Assembly (NCBI RefSeq): GCF_027923465.1
Contig: NZ_BRLB01000001.1
Location: 1,364,001-1,428,000, forward strand
Length of the DNA stretch: 64,000 bases
Reading direction: 5' to 3'
From: Vallitalea longa
GTDB lineage: Bacteria; Bacillota; Clostridia; Lachnospirales; Vallitaleaceae
Made by a program: the position numbers and the translations under genes. The notes beneath the pieces were generated by a model. The model searched no databases. It was not told the origin of the DNA and saw nothing but the letters and a program-made list of their open reading frames with translations. This document shows, piece after piece, positions 38,524-47,318 of this stretch; the stretch's first letter is position 1; every line of letters starts with the position of its first letter.

Positions 38524-38578
38524 TGACAAGTTCCCTCCTTATATATAATTAAATTTTTTTAAACAATTTTCAACATTG

Positions 38579-38593
38579 TTAGTGTAACACTAA
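38579..38593 (-). promoter_or_regulatory. Palindromic operator candidate over the por promoter
   Basis: Perfect inverted repeat TTAGTG-TAA-CACTAA covering the predicted -10 box. It does not match the Rex or CcpA consensus, so the cognate regulator is unknown. Confidence 0.5.
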
Positions 38594-38610
38594 TATATAC
38601 CTGATGTCAA
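38581..38610 (-). promoter_or_regulatory. Candidate promoter of the por operon
   Basis: Minus strand consensus TTGACA (38610-38605), 18-base spacer, weak -10 TACACT (38586-38581). A poor -10 with a perfect -35 and an overlapping palindrome suggests regulated expression. Confidence 0.55.
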
Positions 38611-38819
38611 TAGTAAGTATATTGTATGCACGGTTATTTTTTTAACAATTTAATCCAATAGATTAGGGCTCTTAAGCTATATATTTATCCCTGATTCTGT
38701 TATTGTGTATTTTTTAATTTTTATCTACTATGGACTTGTATATTTTTTATCAATTCCATGATAATTCTACGCCTAATTTCGCACTTTTTCTAATTAATAT
38801 TACAATTCAATTAAACATT

Positions 38820-39308
38820 TTATCTATCCAGATATTCATAAGCTGATGATCGTATAGCATCTTTTCTGGGTAGGAATTTTAATCTAAACGGAGGTTCTCC
38901 AGTATTGATTTCTACTATTATCGTTGGTTCTGCTATAAGCTTAGTAAATCTTTCTTGACTATCCGTATAATAATAAGGAAAAGAAGTATTGCTATTATCA
39001 AAAAAGATTATTTCATATTGAACTTCGTCTTTCCAATAACTTGACTCTGAAGGAGAATGTTCATCTTCTAATTCAAGATTCTCTTTTATTAAGTACTTTA
39101 TTATCTTCTTGCCTTCCTCTTGGTTATATACAGTTATACCTTCTGAATATGCTTCCTCATCATATAATAAACCAGCCGCTCCTGAACATTCATCCGCAAC
39201 ATACTTCAGTTTTTCTAACTGTCTGATATATGTGTTGTTATCAGTTTGATAAGTTAGAAATATTGCAAAAAGTATTAGCATGGCAAGTGTAAATAAAAAA
39301 GGCTTCAT
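38820..39308 (-). CDS. Membrane-anchored small protein, TadE-like pseudopilin candidate
   Basis: A 162-residue protein with a single N-terminal hydrophobic helix (MKPFLFTLAMLILFAIFLTY) and a soluble, acidic C-terminal domain. The topology is that of TadE/TadF-type minor pilins, but no family motif was recognised. It overlaps the stop of the upstream gene by one base (TAATG), so the two are translationally coupled. It lies downstream of the Tad-like secretion genes, beyond a hairpin. A role in that pilus is inferred from position and topology. Confidence 0.6.
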   Translation of the reverse strand: MKPFLFTLAMLILFAIFLTYQTDNNTYIRQLEKLKYVADECSGAAGLLYDEEAYSEGITVYNQEEGKKIIKYLIKENLELEDEHSPSESSYWKDEVQYEIIFFDNSNTSFPYYYTDSQERFTKLIAEPTIIVEINTGEPPFRLKFLPRKDAIRSSAYEYLDR

Positions 39309-39718
39309 TAACTAATCGCCTCGCTTGCTGCATATCCTTCTATAGTATACACTGTTTGGTTTTCTTCATCACTTATTCCCCATATAATCGGTACTGCTAT
39401 TACTTTTTTAATAGGTACTTCTATTTTATAATGTATCAAATTATCTTTGTTAAACTTACTCTCTCTATATTTGCGTTTGTTATCTGTTATAATACTTATA
39501 TCATTTTCTTTGATATTTAAGTTCTGTGTGATACTTTCTATTAGTTGTTTTTTTATTTTTTCTGTGAAATAGCCTTCCTGCTTAGCTTTTTCTTTAGCTG
39601 TAAAAACATAAGATTGTATTTCTGATTTTTGATTATGATTATATTCTTCTAAAGCGTATTGCAGTGGAAAAGGTAATAATAATATCAATACTGCAATGAG
39701 AACTATAAAATCTTTCAT
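39308..39718 (-). CDS. Membrane-anchored small protein, TadE-like pseudopilin candidate
   Basis: A 136-residue protein with an N-terminal hydrophobic helix (MKDFIVLIAVLILLLPFPL) and a soluble domain. The first residues, MKDFIVL, echo the MKDFLIL/LKDFIIL starts of the two tiny pilin candidates upstream, suggesting a shared membrane-insertion or processing signal. It is coupled to the next gene by a one-base overlap. The function is inferred from context only. Confidence 0.6.
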   Translation of the reverse strand: MKDFIVLIAVLILLLPFPLQYALEEYNHNQKSEIQSYVFTAKEKAKQEGYFTEKIKKQLIESITQNLNIKENDISIITDNKRKYRESKFNKDNLIHYKIEVPIKKVIAVPIIWGISDEENQTVYTIEGYAASEAIS

Positions 39719-40074
39719 TTGTACCTATGTCCCCTTTTTCTATCTTATATCATTAATCGCTTCTATTAGAGTACATCTTCTAATATTACCAATACTAAAT
39801 AGTATTTATAAAGTAAATATCAAACACAGAATTCCATTAATATATGTATTGAATATAACCTTATTTGTAACTTGTTAGTTACACAATTAACAATGTATTA
39901 ATAATTTAATATGTACAGCAAATCAATTAATGCTTTTTATTTTATTTAATTAATATATCTTAAATTTTATTTCATTATAATTAGCGAATCAATATAATTT
40001 ACTTTTTATTTTAATATTAATATATTGTATAAGTTAATAAATCAACTCATACAATATATTTCAGTTTATTAATC
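39719..40074. other. 356-base AT-rich gap with a long hairpin
   Basis: Separates the tiny pilin candidates from the two TadE-like genes. It holds the 17-bp hairpin at 40019-40060; no gene or clear promoter was seen in the rest. Confidence 0.6.
40019..40060 (-). terminator. Long AT-rich hairpin after the pilin candidates
   Basis: A 17-base stem (AATATATTGTATAAGTT / AACTCATACAATATATT, one mismatch) with an 8-base loop, 15 bases past the stop of the last small gene. AT-rich sequence with short T-runs follows. It acts as a terminator, a partial terminator or an mRNA end stabiliser. Confidence 0.65.
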
Positions 40075-40260
40075 TTATGGATAGTTTTTTTGGAATTCCA
40101 AACTTTGCTGCATGACATTCTTTGTTTTATTAAGTAAACTATCATTAGCAGAACCTTTAACAGTCCCCAATATTAATGCTCCTGCTATGAATATTCCTAA
40201 TGCTATCTTCGCACACAATATGATAAAATCTTTCAATAGCAGATTCAATCCTTTCATCAT
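40075..40260 (-). CDS. Tiny single-helix protein, Flp-like pilin candidate 2
   Basis: Up to 61 residues with one hydrophobic helix (IILCAKIALGIFIAGALILG) and a short polar tail. Size and layout fit Flp-type pilins, but the usual prepilin cleavage motif (G followed by F/X-E) is not visible. The helix start LKDFIILCAKIALG aligns with MKDFLILCAKVALG of the gene upstream, so the pair are duplicates. The start is uncertain: ATG 40260 lacks an RBS, while AAAGGA lies within the reading and could serve a TTG at Leu9. It is 16 bases from the neighbour, at the end of the Tad-like operon. Confidence 0.6.
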   Translation of the reverse strand: MMKGLNLLLKDFIILCAKIALGIFIAGALILGTVKGSANDSLLNKTKNVMQQSLEFQKNYP

Positions 40261-40276
40261 TAATATTATTAATGAA

Positions 40277-40465
40277 CTATCCTTGTGGACTATTCTTAGA
40301 AGTAGGTGCTATAGTATCAAATTTTATACCACTAAAACCTGCTGTAGCATTTTTATTAACTGTATCTGCTTTTTGTTTAAGAGAACCACTTCCTCCATAA
40401 ATCAAAGTAAATCCAATCAATAATCCTAAAGCTACCTTTGCACATAAAATCAAAAAGTCCTTCAT
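40277..40465 (-). CDS. Tiny single-helix protein, Flp-like pilin candidate 1
   Basis: A 62-residue protein starting MKDFLILCAKVALGLLIG, with one hydrophobic helix and a polar 35-residue tail rich in Gly, Lys, Asn and Thr. The ATG is chosen because AAAGGAG lies nine bases upstream; another ATG two codons earlier is nearly on top of the RBS. It follows tadC directly, where major pilin genes often lie in Gram-positive Tad clusters. A Cys inside the helix is conserved between the two copies and could be lipid-modified or structural. No experimental basis is visible. Confidence 0.65.
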   Translation of the reverse strand: MKDFLILCAKVALGLLIGFTLIYGGSGSLKQKADTVNKNATAGFSGIKFDTIAPTSKNSPQG

Positions 40466-40512
40466 ATACATACACTCCTTTTCTGTTATAGATTTTTATA
40501 TTAAAATGCCCC

Positions 40513-41373
40513 TTATTCAAAAAACATCATACTCTCTATTCTAGGAATCCAAATGGTTACCATAATGAAGTTAAGAAATAATATAAATACAGGTATTATA
40601 ATAGGAAAGTAAATTAAATCAGATATTGTATTTTGTTTCCTATGTTTTTCTGTTATATGCTCTTCCCTATTTTTATCTTTGATAATATTGATCTGTTCAA
40701 CAAGTTCAAGAGGATTAAGTTTATCAAGTTTCAATAGTATCATTGCAAAATCATTACCCATTTTAGTATTTATCTCTTTAGTGAACTTCTTATATGCTTC
40801 ATCTTCTTTTCCAACATCATAGAGTATTAGAAAATTAATTAATGCATTCTTAGTTAATTTTGAAAACTTTATCAATTGATTTATTGTATAATCAGCACTA
40901 TACGGTTTGACCTGCCTGGTTATAGCTATATTCTTAATCTGTATTAGAAGTCTGTATATTTCTATATCCTTTTTCTTGTTCTGCATTTTACTTATCATCT
41001 TAATAATAATCATAAATGGGCTATCTTTTTTCCCAAATTTCTTTACTGGAGTTAAGATAATATAACAGGTCAATAATATTACTAATATGAATGGTAGTTT
41101 TTTAGTATCATAAGATACTGACATTATTACTACAGCAACTATTAATATTATTAATCGTATATTATTATATTTATCTATAGTGATATTAGCCCCTGCACTA
41201 TTAAATGCATCATTAATCTCATCTTTTGTGTTTTTATATTTTAGATAATTTGCTTTTGGCTTACGAAACGTATATTTATATTTATGTTTCTTAATCCCCC
41301 TGAAAATAAGCCATGAAGCATATAGCAGAATAATGATAATACAGTAATATAATATGGTCATATTCAAATTCAT
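40513..41373 (-). CDS. TadC-like inner-membrane platform protein
   Basis: A 286-residue membrane protein with TM segments near 6-24, 75-110 (two) and 255-280, and a large cytosolic middle, the plan of TadC/GspF-type pilus platform proteins. It comes directly after a TadB-like gene of the same type. Sequence conservation is low, so the call rests on topology, length and the TadA-TadB-TadC order. RBS AAGGAG before ATG. Confidence 0.72.
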   Translation of the reverse strand: MNLNMTILYYCIIIILLYASWLIFRGIKKHKYKYTFRKPKANYLKYKNTKDEINDAFNSAGANITIDKYNNIRLIILIVAVVIMSVSYDTKKLPFILVILLTCYIILTPVKKFGKKDSPFMIIIKMISKMQNKKKDIEIYRLLIQIKNIAITRQVKPYSADYTINQLIKFSKLTKNALINFLILYDVGKEDEAYKKFTKEINTKMGNDFAMILLKLDKLNPLELVEQINIIKDKNREEHITEKHRKQNTISDLIYFPIIIPVFILFLNFIMVTIWIPRIESMMFFE

Positions 41374-41409
41374 TTTTGCTCCTTATATATATTTGACATA
41401 AATTTTTAT

Positions 41410-42354
41410 TTATATATCAAATTTTTGTTTTTGTAATATTAGGATTAAGTTATGATTAAATATAGTCATAATAACAATCATCATAAAATAATTGAATCCT
41501 GTTTGAGTATTTAATTGGTAATTAAAAAATTTCCATATAGAAATATTAAATACTTTCTTGGCAAGTATTATAGAAAGTACATATAATATAGGTGTCAAAT
41601 ATCTAACTATTGTTACACTTTCTAGATTAATTCTTTTTTCTCTTTCTTTATCGGAAATAGCTTGTTTAATTTCTTTTTGAATATCTTCAAGACCTGTGGT
41701 GATATCTACATCATCCGTTATACATATGAAAATGTTGTTTGCAAGTAATACAATCCATTCTGTCCCTACTGCATAGACAAAATCCTTCAGTATTTCTTCC
41801 AATTCTTCCTCTCGCCTGTATTCTTTTAATTTCAAAGACAATAGAAAAAGCTGTTTTTTCATGATAGGTGCTTCTTTCATCTTGGAAATAGTATCATCTA
41901 TAGCATCATAAATATTTTTATTACTTAATTTATACTGATTCAATAATTCATTTATCAGAATATCTGCCTCATAACTTCCATCTACTCTAATTTGCTTAAG
42001 CTGTAATCTTAAATAGATATAAGGAACAAGCGATAATAACCCTGAAAAAGCAAAACTCTTTAATAAATCTGTTCTCCTAACGATAATCAAGAATGAGAGA
42101 AAAAATATTATTATACTAATTAAATAGAAAGTAGATACTTTTTTATCATCATTTTTTCCATATACTATTAATAGTAGTCTTTTTATATGTTTGTAAAAAT
42201 TAGAAGTAGATACATTATGGTCATTTCTAAAAGTTTTCCTAGGCTTGATTACTCTGAAAAAATATAATATCGAATTAGAAAAGATTAACCAGATACCAAC
42301 GATAATTACACAATACAATAATATTTTAATCAATCCCGTAATTGCATCTATCAT
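41410..42354 (-). CDS. TadB-like inner-membrane platform protein
   Basis: A 314-residue membrane protein with N-terminal TMs (about 8-30 and 75-110), a cytosolic helical domain (GLEDIQKEIKQAISDKEREKRIN) and two C-terminal TMs, typical of TadB/GspF domains. Its start overlaps the stop of the TadA gene by four bases (ATGA), showing coupling. Together with TadC it should form the membrane platform driven by the TadA ATPase. Confidence 0.75.
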   Translation of the reverse strand: MIDAITGLIKILLYCVIIVGIWLIFSNSILYFFRVIKPRKTFRNDHNVSTSNFYKHIKRLLLIVYGKNDDKKVSTFYLISIIIFFLSFLIIVRRTDLLKSFAFSGLLSLVPYIYLRLQLKQIRVDGSYEADILINELLNQYKLSNKNIYDAIDDTISKMKEAPIMKKQLFLLSLKLKEYRREEELEEILKDFVYAVGTEWIVLLANNIFICITDDVDITTGLEDIQKEIKQAISDKEREKRINLESVTIVRYLTPILYVLSIILAKKVFNISIWKFFNYQLNTQTGFNYFMMIVIMTIFNHNLILILQKQKFDI

Positions 42355-43838
42355 TCGTTGGCACCTCTTAAACTTTCATACCTTGGCTCATATACCTTAT
42401 AATCTGGATAAGGATATAATTGTTCCAACTCTCTGAGCTGATTTTTGAAATTCATCAACGCTTCTTTATTTTCTTCATCGCCTATCTCTTCTTTATCTTC
42501 ACCAATATCATATTTAAACTTCCAACTGTCACTTTTATATTCATACCTGCATATCTGATGAATAGTGATCTTATGTTCATATCTGTTAAATCTGATTTCA
42601 TATATTCCTTTTAACCGTTTCTTGCTCTTGTCTGCAAGTTGAATGAAATGAAATACATAATGAAATGATTTAGATACCTTTGAAATAGTATTATATAAAT
42701 CTCCCCCATAGAATTTAACTATTTCATCAGCGATATCATAACAAATATCTGTCGGATCAGTAGTATGATAGGTTGTTTTGCATCTCCTAGTTCCCTTGTT
42801 GGCAGCTCTCACTGAAATATTAAGAGCTCGTCCATCCCTAGCTTCTGCTGCTATTATATAATCGGCATCAGATCTCAATATGGGTTTGATGATACTTCCT
42901 AATTCATCATCATCAGCTATCAATTGTATTATAGGTGCATATGGCTGTAGCTTATGTGCTGGTATCTCTGAACCAGTCTCAATCATGACTCCTTCTAAAG
43001 ATGTATCCTCATACATCTGCCATGTTTCTAGAAATGTGGTTTTCCCTGTCCTTACAGCACCAGTAAAAATCACATTATATCCTATTTTAACCATATTTCT
43101 TAACATAGGAATTATTTCATACGGAATAGTTTTTCTCTTAGCTTGTTCTTCAAAAGTAAGTTTTGGAATAATGAATTTCCTAAATACTATTGCCTCCATA
43201 TTTTCTTTTACTAATTTCTCACCGTATATAGTTATCCTTGTACCATCATGCATTGATACCTCTGCATGTTTTTGATTATAATGTATATTCTTCTCATTAA
43301 GTAATAATGCTTTTATAAGCTGTTTTCGTCTATCATCAGATATACTCTGTTTCTGTAATTTCATTTTTCCATTTTCCATGAAATATATATTATTACCGAT
43401 AATTTTTGCAGATTGCGATAAAGCATACTTCTTATCATTTTTCCATTGTGCTACTCCACCTAATCCCCAACATTCCTGATATATAGCATCAACTAGATCT
43501 GTGTACCACTTCGGATACCATTCTTCTAGTTTGTTGTTTCTTTTTAGATAATCTTCTATATTGTCTTTGAAATATCTAACTTCTAATTTCTTACCCAAAA
43601 TAGCATTTTTCTGTCTTATTAAAGTACTTGTTTCAAGTCCTTCCTTCTCCCATTCGGCATGAAAATATGCAAATAAGGTTTCACATAACAAATGAAATCT
43701 AGATAGATCATCATTATTTATAGTAATTAGTTCTTGCCTTTTCTCACCTGTCATTGAATAAATGTATTCTTCTAAATCAAATTTCGGCATATTCTTTTTA
43801 TCATAAAAATCAACTTTTGCTTCAGCCAAACTACTCAT
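42351..43838 (-). CDS. TadA/CpaF-family secretion ATPase
   Basis: A 495-residue type II/IV secretion NTPase. The N-terminal half is the CpaF-type extension. Walker A is GAVRTGKTTF, followed by an Asp box, Walker B-like IIAAEARDGRAL, and a His box near TTYHTTDPTD. The family is a hexameric motor that assembles Tad/Flp pili. It begins two bases after the stop of the TadZ-like gene, with an AGGGGG RBS inside that gene's end. Among the genes of this operon this is the most securely assigned, and it identifies the system. Confidence 0.88.
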   Translation of the reverse strand: MSSLAEAKVDFYDKKNMPKFDLEEYIYSMTGEKRQELITINNDDLSRFHLLCETLFAYFHAEWEKEGLETSTLIRQKNAILGKKLEVRYFKDNIEDYLKRNNKLEEWYPKWYTDLVDAIYQECWGLGGVAQWKNDKKYALSQSAKIIGNNIYFMENGKMKLQKQSISDDRRKQLIKALLLNEKNIHYNQKHAEVSMHDGTRITIYGEKLVKENMEAIVFRKFIIPKLTFEEQAKRKTIPYEIIPMLRNMVKIGYNVIFTGAVRTGKTTFLETWQMYEDTSLEGVMIETGSEIPAHKLQPYAPIIQLIADDDELGSIIKPILRSDADYIIAAEARDGRALNISVRAANKGTRRCKTTYHTTDPTDICYDIADEIVKFYGGDLYNTISKVSKSFHYVFHFIQLADKSKKRLKGIYEIRFNRYEHKITIHQICRYEYKSDSWKFKYDIGEDKEEIGDEENKEALMNFKNQLRELEQLYPYPDYKVYEPRYESLRGANE

Positions 43839-43839
43839 T

Positions 43840-44976
43840 CTACACTACCCCCTTGAACCACTTTCTTTTTTTAGGAGTCTCCTTTTTAATAAGAGCCATC
43901 TGATCTATGATGACATCAGTCAATTTGTTGATATCTTTATTGAGGTCTTTATCATTATAGTGTATAAGAGTTTTTCTATCTTTTTCAGCTTCAAGAGCAT
44001 ATCTTGAAAAGTTGATTTTTGCTAAATACGGTTGACCATATGTCTTTGCAACATCATAATTAGTAAGCAAAGAACCTTCCTGCATATGTTTATTAACTAT
44101 GACTTGAAAATCATCTAACGATAGTATTTCTAGAATAGGTCTTTTTTCAACGTATCTTCTTAGACTATTCGCCTGCTGAGTAGTTACCAGATATCTGTGA
44201 TTAGTTGCTGTTAGTGCACTTATTGACATTGCTCTATCTATGTAACTACCTGCATCAACTATTACAACATCACAAGCTAATGATAGAATATTAAGTAACT
44301 GTGAGATATGTTCTGGCTGATATTCTTTTCTATATAGAATCGATTTGGTTCCTTCTATCATAAGTAACTTTTTGTTTTTCCCTGTCTCAGCAATATCTAG
44401 AATCTCATCTACAGTTACTAGACCTGATATCAATTTAATTTTAATGCTATCAATATTATTTTTGAAATCTACATTTATGTAGTCTGTTCCGACTTCCCCA
44501 TCTAAAAATATCAAGCATACTTTTGCATCTGTTTTATCTGTAATTTTTTCTGCAATACTCTGTGCAATCTGGGTTGTCCCTACTTTCGTATCAGCACCGA
44601 AGAAAGTGATTATGTTTTTATTAACATTGAACTTATATGCTTTAATTACATTTTGGCAAACAAATTCCACTAAATTGTCATCAGTCATATAAGGACCTAT
44701 CAATAAGATATTATTGGAATCAAGAATACTTTTAGTTGAAAATCTGAAATTATCATGGGATACACGATAAAATATATATTGTGATGATATTTTATCTTTA
44801 TTTTCCAATAAGTCATTAATATTTATTATTGTATCATCTACTATAGTAATATCTTCATTTACCACATCTAGTGATATGTCCATATGTATTTCTTCAAAAT
44901 AAGTGACTTTATTCAATTTTCTCCTAAGATTTTTATTATCTGATATTAAATGCACTTTATATTTATTAGTAGCCAT
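43840..44976 (-). CDS. TadZ/CpaE-like MinD-family ATPase
   Basis: A 378-residue protein with an N-terminal receiver-like region without an obvious phosphorylation site and a C-terminal MinD/ParA-type domain: IITFFGADTKVGTTQIAQSIA in place of the canonical KGGxGKT loop, and a VVIVDAGSYIDRA Walker B-like strand. CpaE/TadZ proteins place the pilus machine at its site in the cell. The deviant P-loop (DTKVGTT) keeps one Lys and the Thr pair. It lies directly upstream of tadA, as in other Tad loci. RBS GGAGG before ATG. Confidence 0.8.
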   Translation of the reverse strand: MATNKYKVHLISDNKNLRRKLNKVTYFEEIHMDISLDVVNEDITIVDDTIININDLLENKDKISSQYIFYRVSHDNFRFSTKSILDSNNILLIGPYMTDDNLVEFVCQNVIKAYKFNVNKNIITFFGADTKVGTTQIAQSIAEKITDKTDAKVCLIFLDGEVGTDYINVDFKNNIDSIKIKLISGLVTVDEILDIAETGKNKKLLMIEGTKSILYRKEYQPEHISQLLNILSLACDVVIVDAGSYIDRAMSISALTATNHRYLVTTQQANSLRRYVEKRPILEILSLDDFQVIVNKHMQEGSLLTNYDVAKTYGQPYLAKINFSRYALEAEKDRKTLIHYNDKDLNKDINKLTDVIIDQMALIKKETPKKRKWFKGVV

Positions 44977-45013
44977 TAGTTGCCTCCTATTAATGTAATA
45001 TTGGACTGTATTC

Positions 45014-45685
45014 CTATTGATACATAATAATAAATATTTTTTTGTTGTCTATTGATTCTCTTAAAAGATTGACTGTATCCACATCTGTGACAATTTCGAT
45101 TTCATTAATTACATTAGAGCCATTATATCTGTCTTCTTCACTTAAAGTAATGACTTCATTATTAGAACCATCTTTTACATATGCCACTACAGCACTAGTT
45201 ATAGGTTCATTATTTGATACCTCTTTGTTATTTAGTATTATTTGTCCTTCAGTAGTATCATGTTGTATAGTTCCTGTATCAACTTCATAAAAGTATATTA
45301 CATCTCCTCTTCTTAATGTATTAGGAAAAGCTTTTAACCATTCTAAAGGGATTCTAAATATATATTGGTCTTCATCAAGTACCAGCTCTGAATTTTCAAA
45401 GTATTCTTTAACCAGTTGCACCCCACCAGGAATATAATTTTTAGCTGCTTTTCCGACTATTGATAAATCATCATCTATTGCATTATCTATCAATGTCGTC
45501 TGCTCTACTTTTTTATATTCCACCATTTCACTTGTTATAACTTCATTCTTGTCTACATCTTTATTCAATACCACTATATCTTTGTATAAAAAATTCTGTC
45601 TACCATATACTTCCCAATAAAAAATTGTACCTATAGCAATTACAATTAACATAACTCCCATTAATCCTTTAACAAAATTCTTCAT
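45014..45685 (-). CDS. CpaB/SAF-domain-like membrane protein
   Basis: A 223-residue protein with an N-terminal TM helix (VKGLMGVMLIVIAIGTIFYW), then a SAF-like beta-clip region: VVLNKDVDKNEVITSEMVEYKKV and LVKEYFENSELVLDEDQY with FPNTLRRGDVIYFYEV. This is the layout of CpaB/RcpC. Gram-positive Tad loci carry such proteins without the outer-membrane secretin. RBS GGAGG before ATG. It lies between the kinase-fusion gene and the TadZ-like gene. Confidence 0.75.
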   Translation of the reverse strand: MKNFVKGLMGVMLIVIAIGTIFYWEVYGRQNFLYKDIVVLNKDVDKNEVITSEMVEYKKVEQTTLIDNAIDDDLSIVGKAAKNYIPGGVQLVKEYFENSELVLDEDQYIFRIPLEWLKAFPNTLRRGDVIYFYEVDTGTIQHDTTEGQIILNNKEVSNNEPITSAVVAYVKDGSNNEVITLSEEDRYNGSNVINEIEIVTDVDTVNLLRESIDNKKIFIIMYQ

Positions 45686-45758
45686 AGTATCCTCCTATGC
45701 GGGTTACTCATAGTCCTATTTCCATGCTAAATCAATTCTCTTATATCATAGAATTATG

Positions 45759-47318
45759 TCATCTGAATAACCTTTTCCTGCATTTTTTTAAATATTTTTT
45801 GGGAAGTAATTCTTTATAGATTGATTTAAATTTTTCATCAAATATGTTTCTTAATTTCTTATCCTTATAAGGGAATTTTTTCTTATATGCACATCTGTAA
45901 ATAATATCACTAGGTAACTTTGGTATTGTTATATCAGGTTTTATTCCTAGATAGTTGTTCAGCGTTTTCATATTGATACCAATATTGTAGTTGTTCAGTA
46001 TATATCTAACTTTACTATTTTCCTTGTCATACTCTTTAATCTCTTCTATTAAGTGATAATTACTTATCAAATCAGGCGGATACCCATCATACAGAACATA
46101 TATCAAATCAAATTCATCTAATATATTTTTTACATTAGCATAATTAAAACCTATATCTACAATAGAAATTAATGAGTCTTTTGCAGAATATATCAACTTA
46201 TTGGTTTTGTTATTATCCCAATTCTGAATTTTTTCTCTAGTAGGATCTCTAACCAAATACAAAATGTTATTAATATTAGTAATATTATCTCTTTTAACGC
46301 TCTTATCATTACTAATTTTATTTAATATCGGATAATAATCAATCTCGCTATAATTGGATATGCCAACTAAATCATAGATATACGGCTCATCATATGGTAA
46401 CTCTAATAACGAAACCAACACATCATGTTCTGCTAATGCAGATGCTAGATTAGTAGCAAAAAAAGTCGAACCCGCTCTTTTAGTTAAAGACATAACCCCA
46501 ACAGTACTTTGTTTCATTACTGAATAAACTGTATTTGCCTGTATCTTTCTATTATCATTAATCTGCGTTAGTTCTTCTTTAATTTCTTTTACTGATTGAT
46601 ATCTTTCATTGGGATGTATTTTAATACAATTCTCGATTATTTTTTGCAACGAATCTGAATAACTACCATATTCATTTATATATAGTTCTTTTTTAGTTGA
46701 TGTTATATTATTACCTGATATTAAATAATATAAAGTTACCCCAAAACTATATATATCCGTTCTGATGTCACTCTGACCTAGACCATATTGTTCTGGAGCA
46801 GCAAAGCCTCTAGTACCTAATAAAACCGTATCTGTATCAGAATTATATTTATATTCTCTTGCTATTCCAAAATCAACAAACTTGATTTTATTTCCATCAG
46901 TAAGCATTATATTACCGGGTTTCAGATCTCTAAATATAATTGGATAAGGTTTCCTTGTATGTAGATATTCCAATACATCACAGATTTGCATAGCGATATC
47001 AACTATCGTCTTCTCACCAATATTTTTATTTTGTTTCCTGTATTCTTCTAGATTGACACCTTGAACATATTCTTCAATGATATAAAGGTAGTCTGCATCT
47101 TCTTCTATATCTACTATTTGTGGGATTAAAGGATGATTAAGATCTTTTAGTATGCTTGGTTCTGCTAATAAATTAATAGATGTACATCTTTTACTGACTC
47201 TTTTGATAGCCCATCTATTACCAAGTTTTATATTTTCTCCAAGGAAAACATCACTCATACCGCCTTTACCAATTTCTCTTATTACACGGTATTTTCCGAA
47301 ATAAGTATTTCCTATCAT
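45759..47318 (-). CDS. Ser/Thr protein kinase fused to a CpaE/MinD-like ATPase-fold domain
   Basis: A 519-residue two-domain protein heading the Tad-like operon. Residues 8-255 are a Hanks-type kinase: glycine loop GKGGMSDVF, catalytic Lys39 (AIKR), Asp131 in FRDLKPGNIM (Phe replaces the usual His of HRD), D149FG, and APE in TRGFAAPEQYG. All residues needed for catalysis are present. Residues about 272-515 start VGVMSLTKRAGSTFFATNLA, which aligns with the P-loop start of MinD/CpaE ATPases but has lost the GKT core. A VSLLELPYDE strand and later alternating strands fit a ParA-type fold. There is no TM segment, unlike PknB/PrkC kinases. It probably phosphorylates a pilus component or regulates assembly; the target is unknown. 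Confidence 0.82.
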   Translation of the reverse strand: MIGNTYFGKYRVIREIGKGGMSDVFLGENIKLGNRWAIKRVSKRCTSINLLAEPSILKDLNHPLIPQIVDIEEDADYLYIIEEYVQGVNLEEYRKQNKNIGEKTIVDIAMQICDVLEYLHTRKPYPIIFRDLKPGNIMLTDGNKIKFVDFGIAREYKYNSDTDTVLLGTRGFAAPEQYGLGQSDIRTDIYSFGVTLYYLISGNNITSTKKELYINEYGSYSDSLQKIIENCIKIHPNERYQSVKEIKEELTQINDNRKIQANTVYSVMKQSTVGVMSLTKRAGSTFFATNLASALAEHDVLVSLLELPYDEPYIYDLVGISNYSEIDYYPILNKISNDKSVKRDNITNINNILYLVRDPTREKIQNWDNNKTNKLIYSAKDSLISIVDIGFNYANVKNILDEFDLIYVLYDGYPPDLISNYHLIEEIKEYDKENSKVRYILNNYNIGINMKTLNNYLGIKPDITIPKLPSDIIYRCAYKKKFPYKDKKLRNIFDEKFKSIYKELLPKKYLKKCRKRLFR

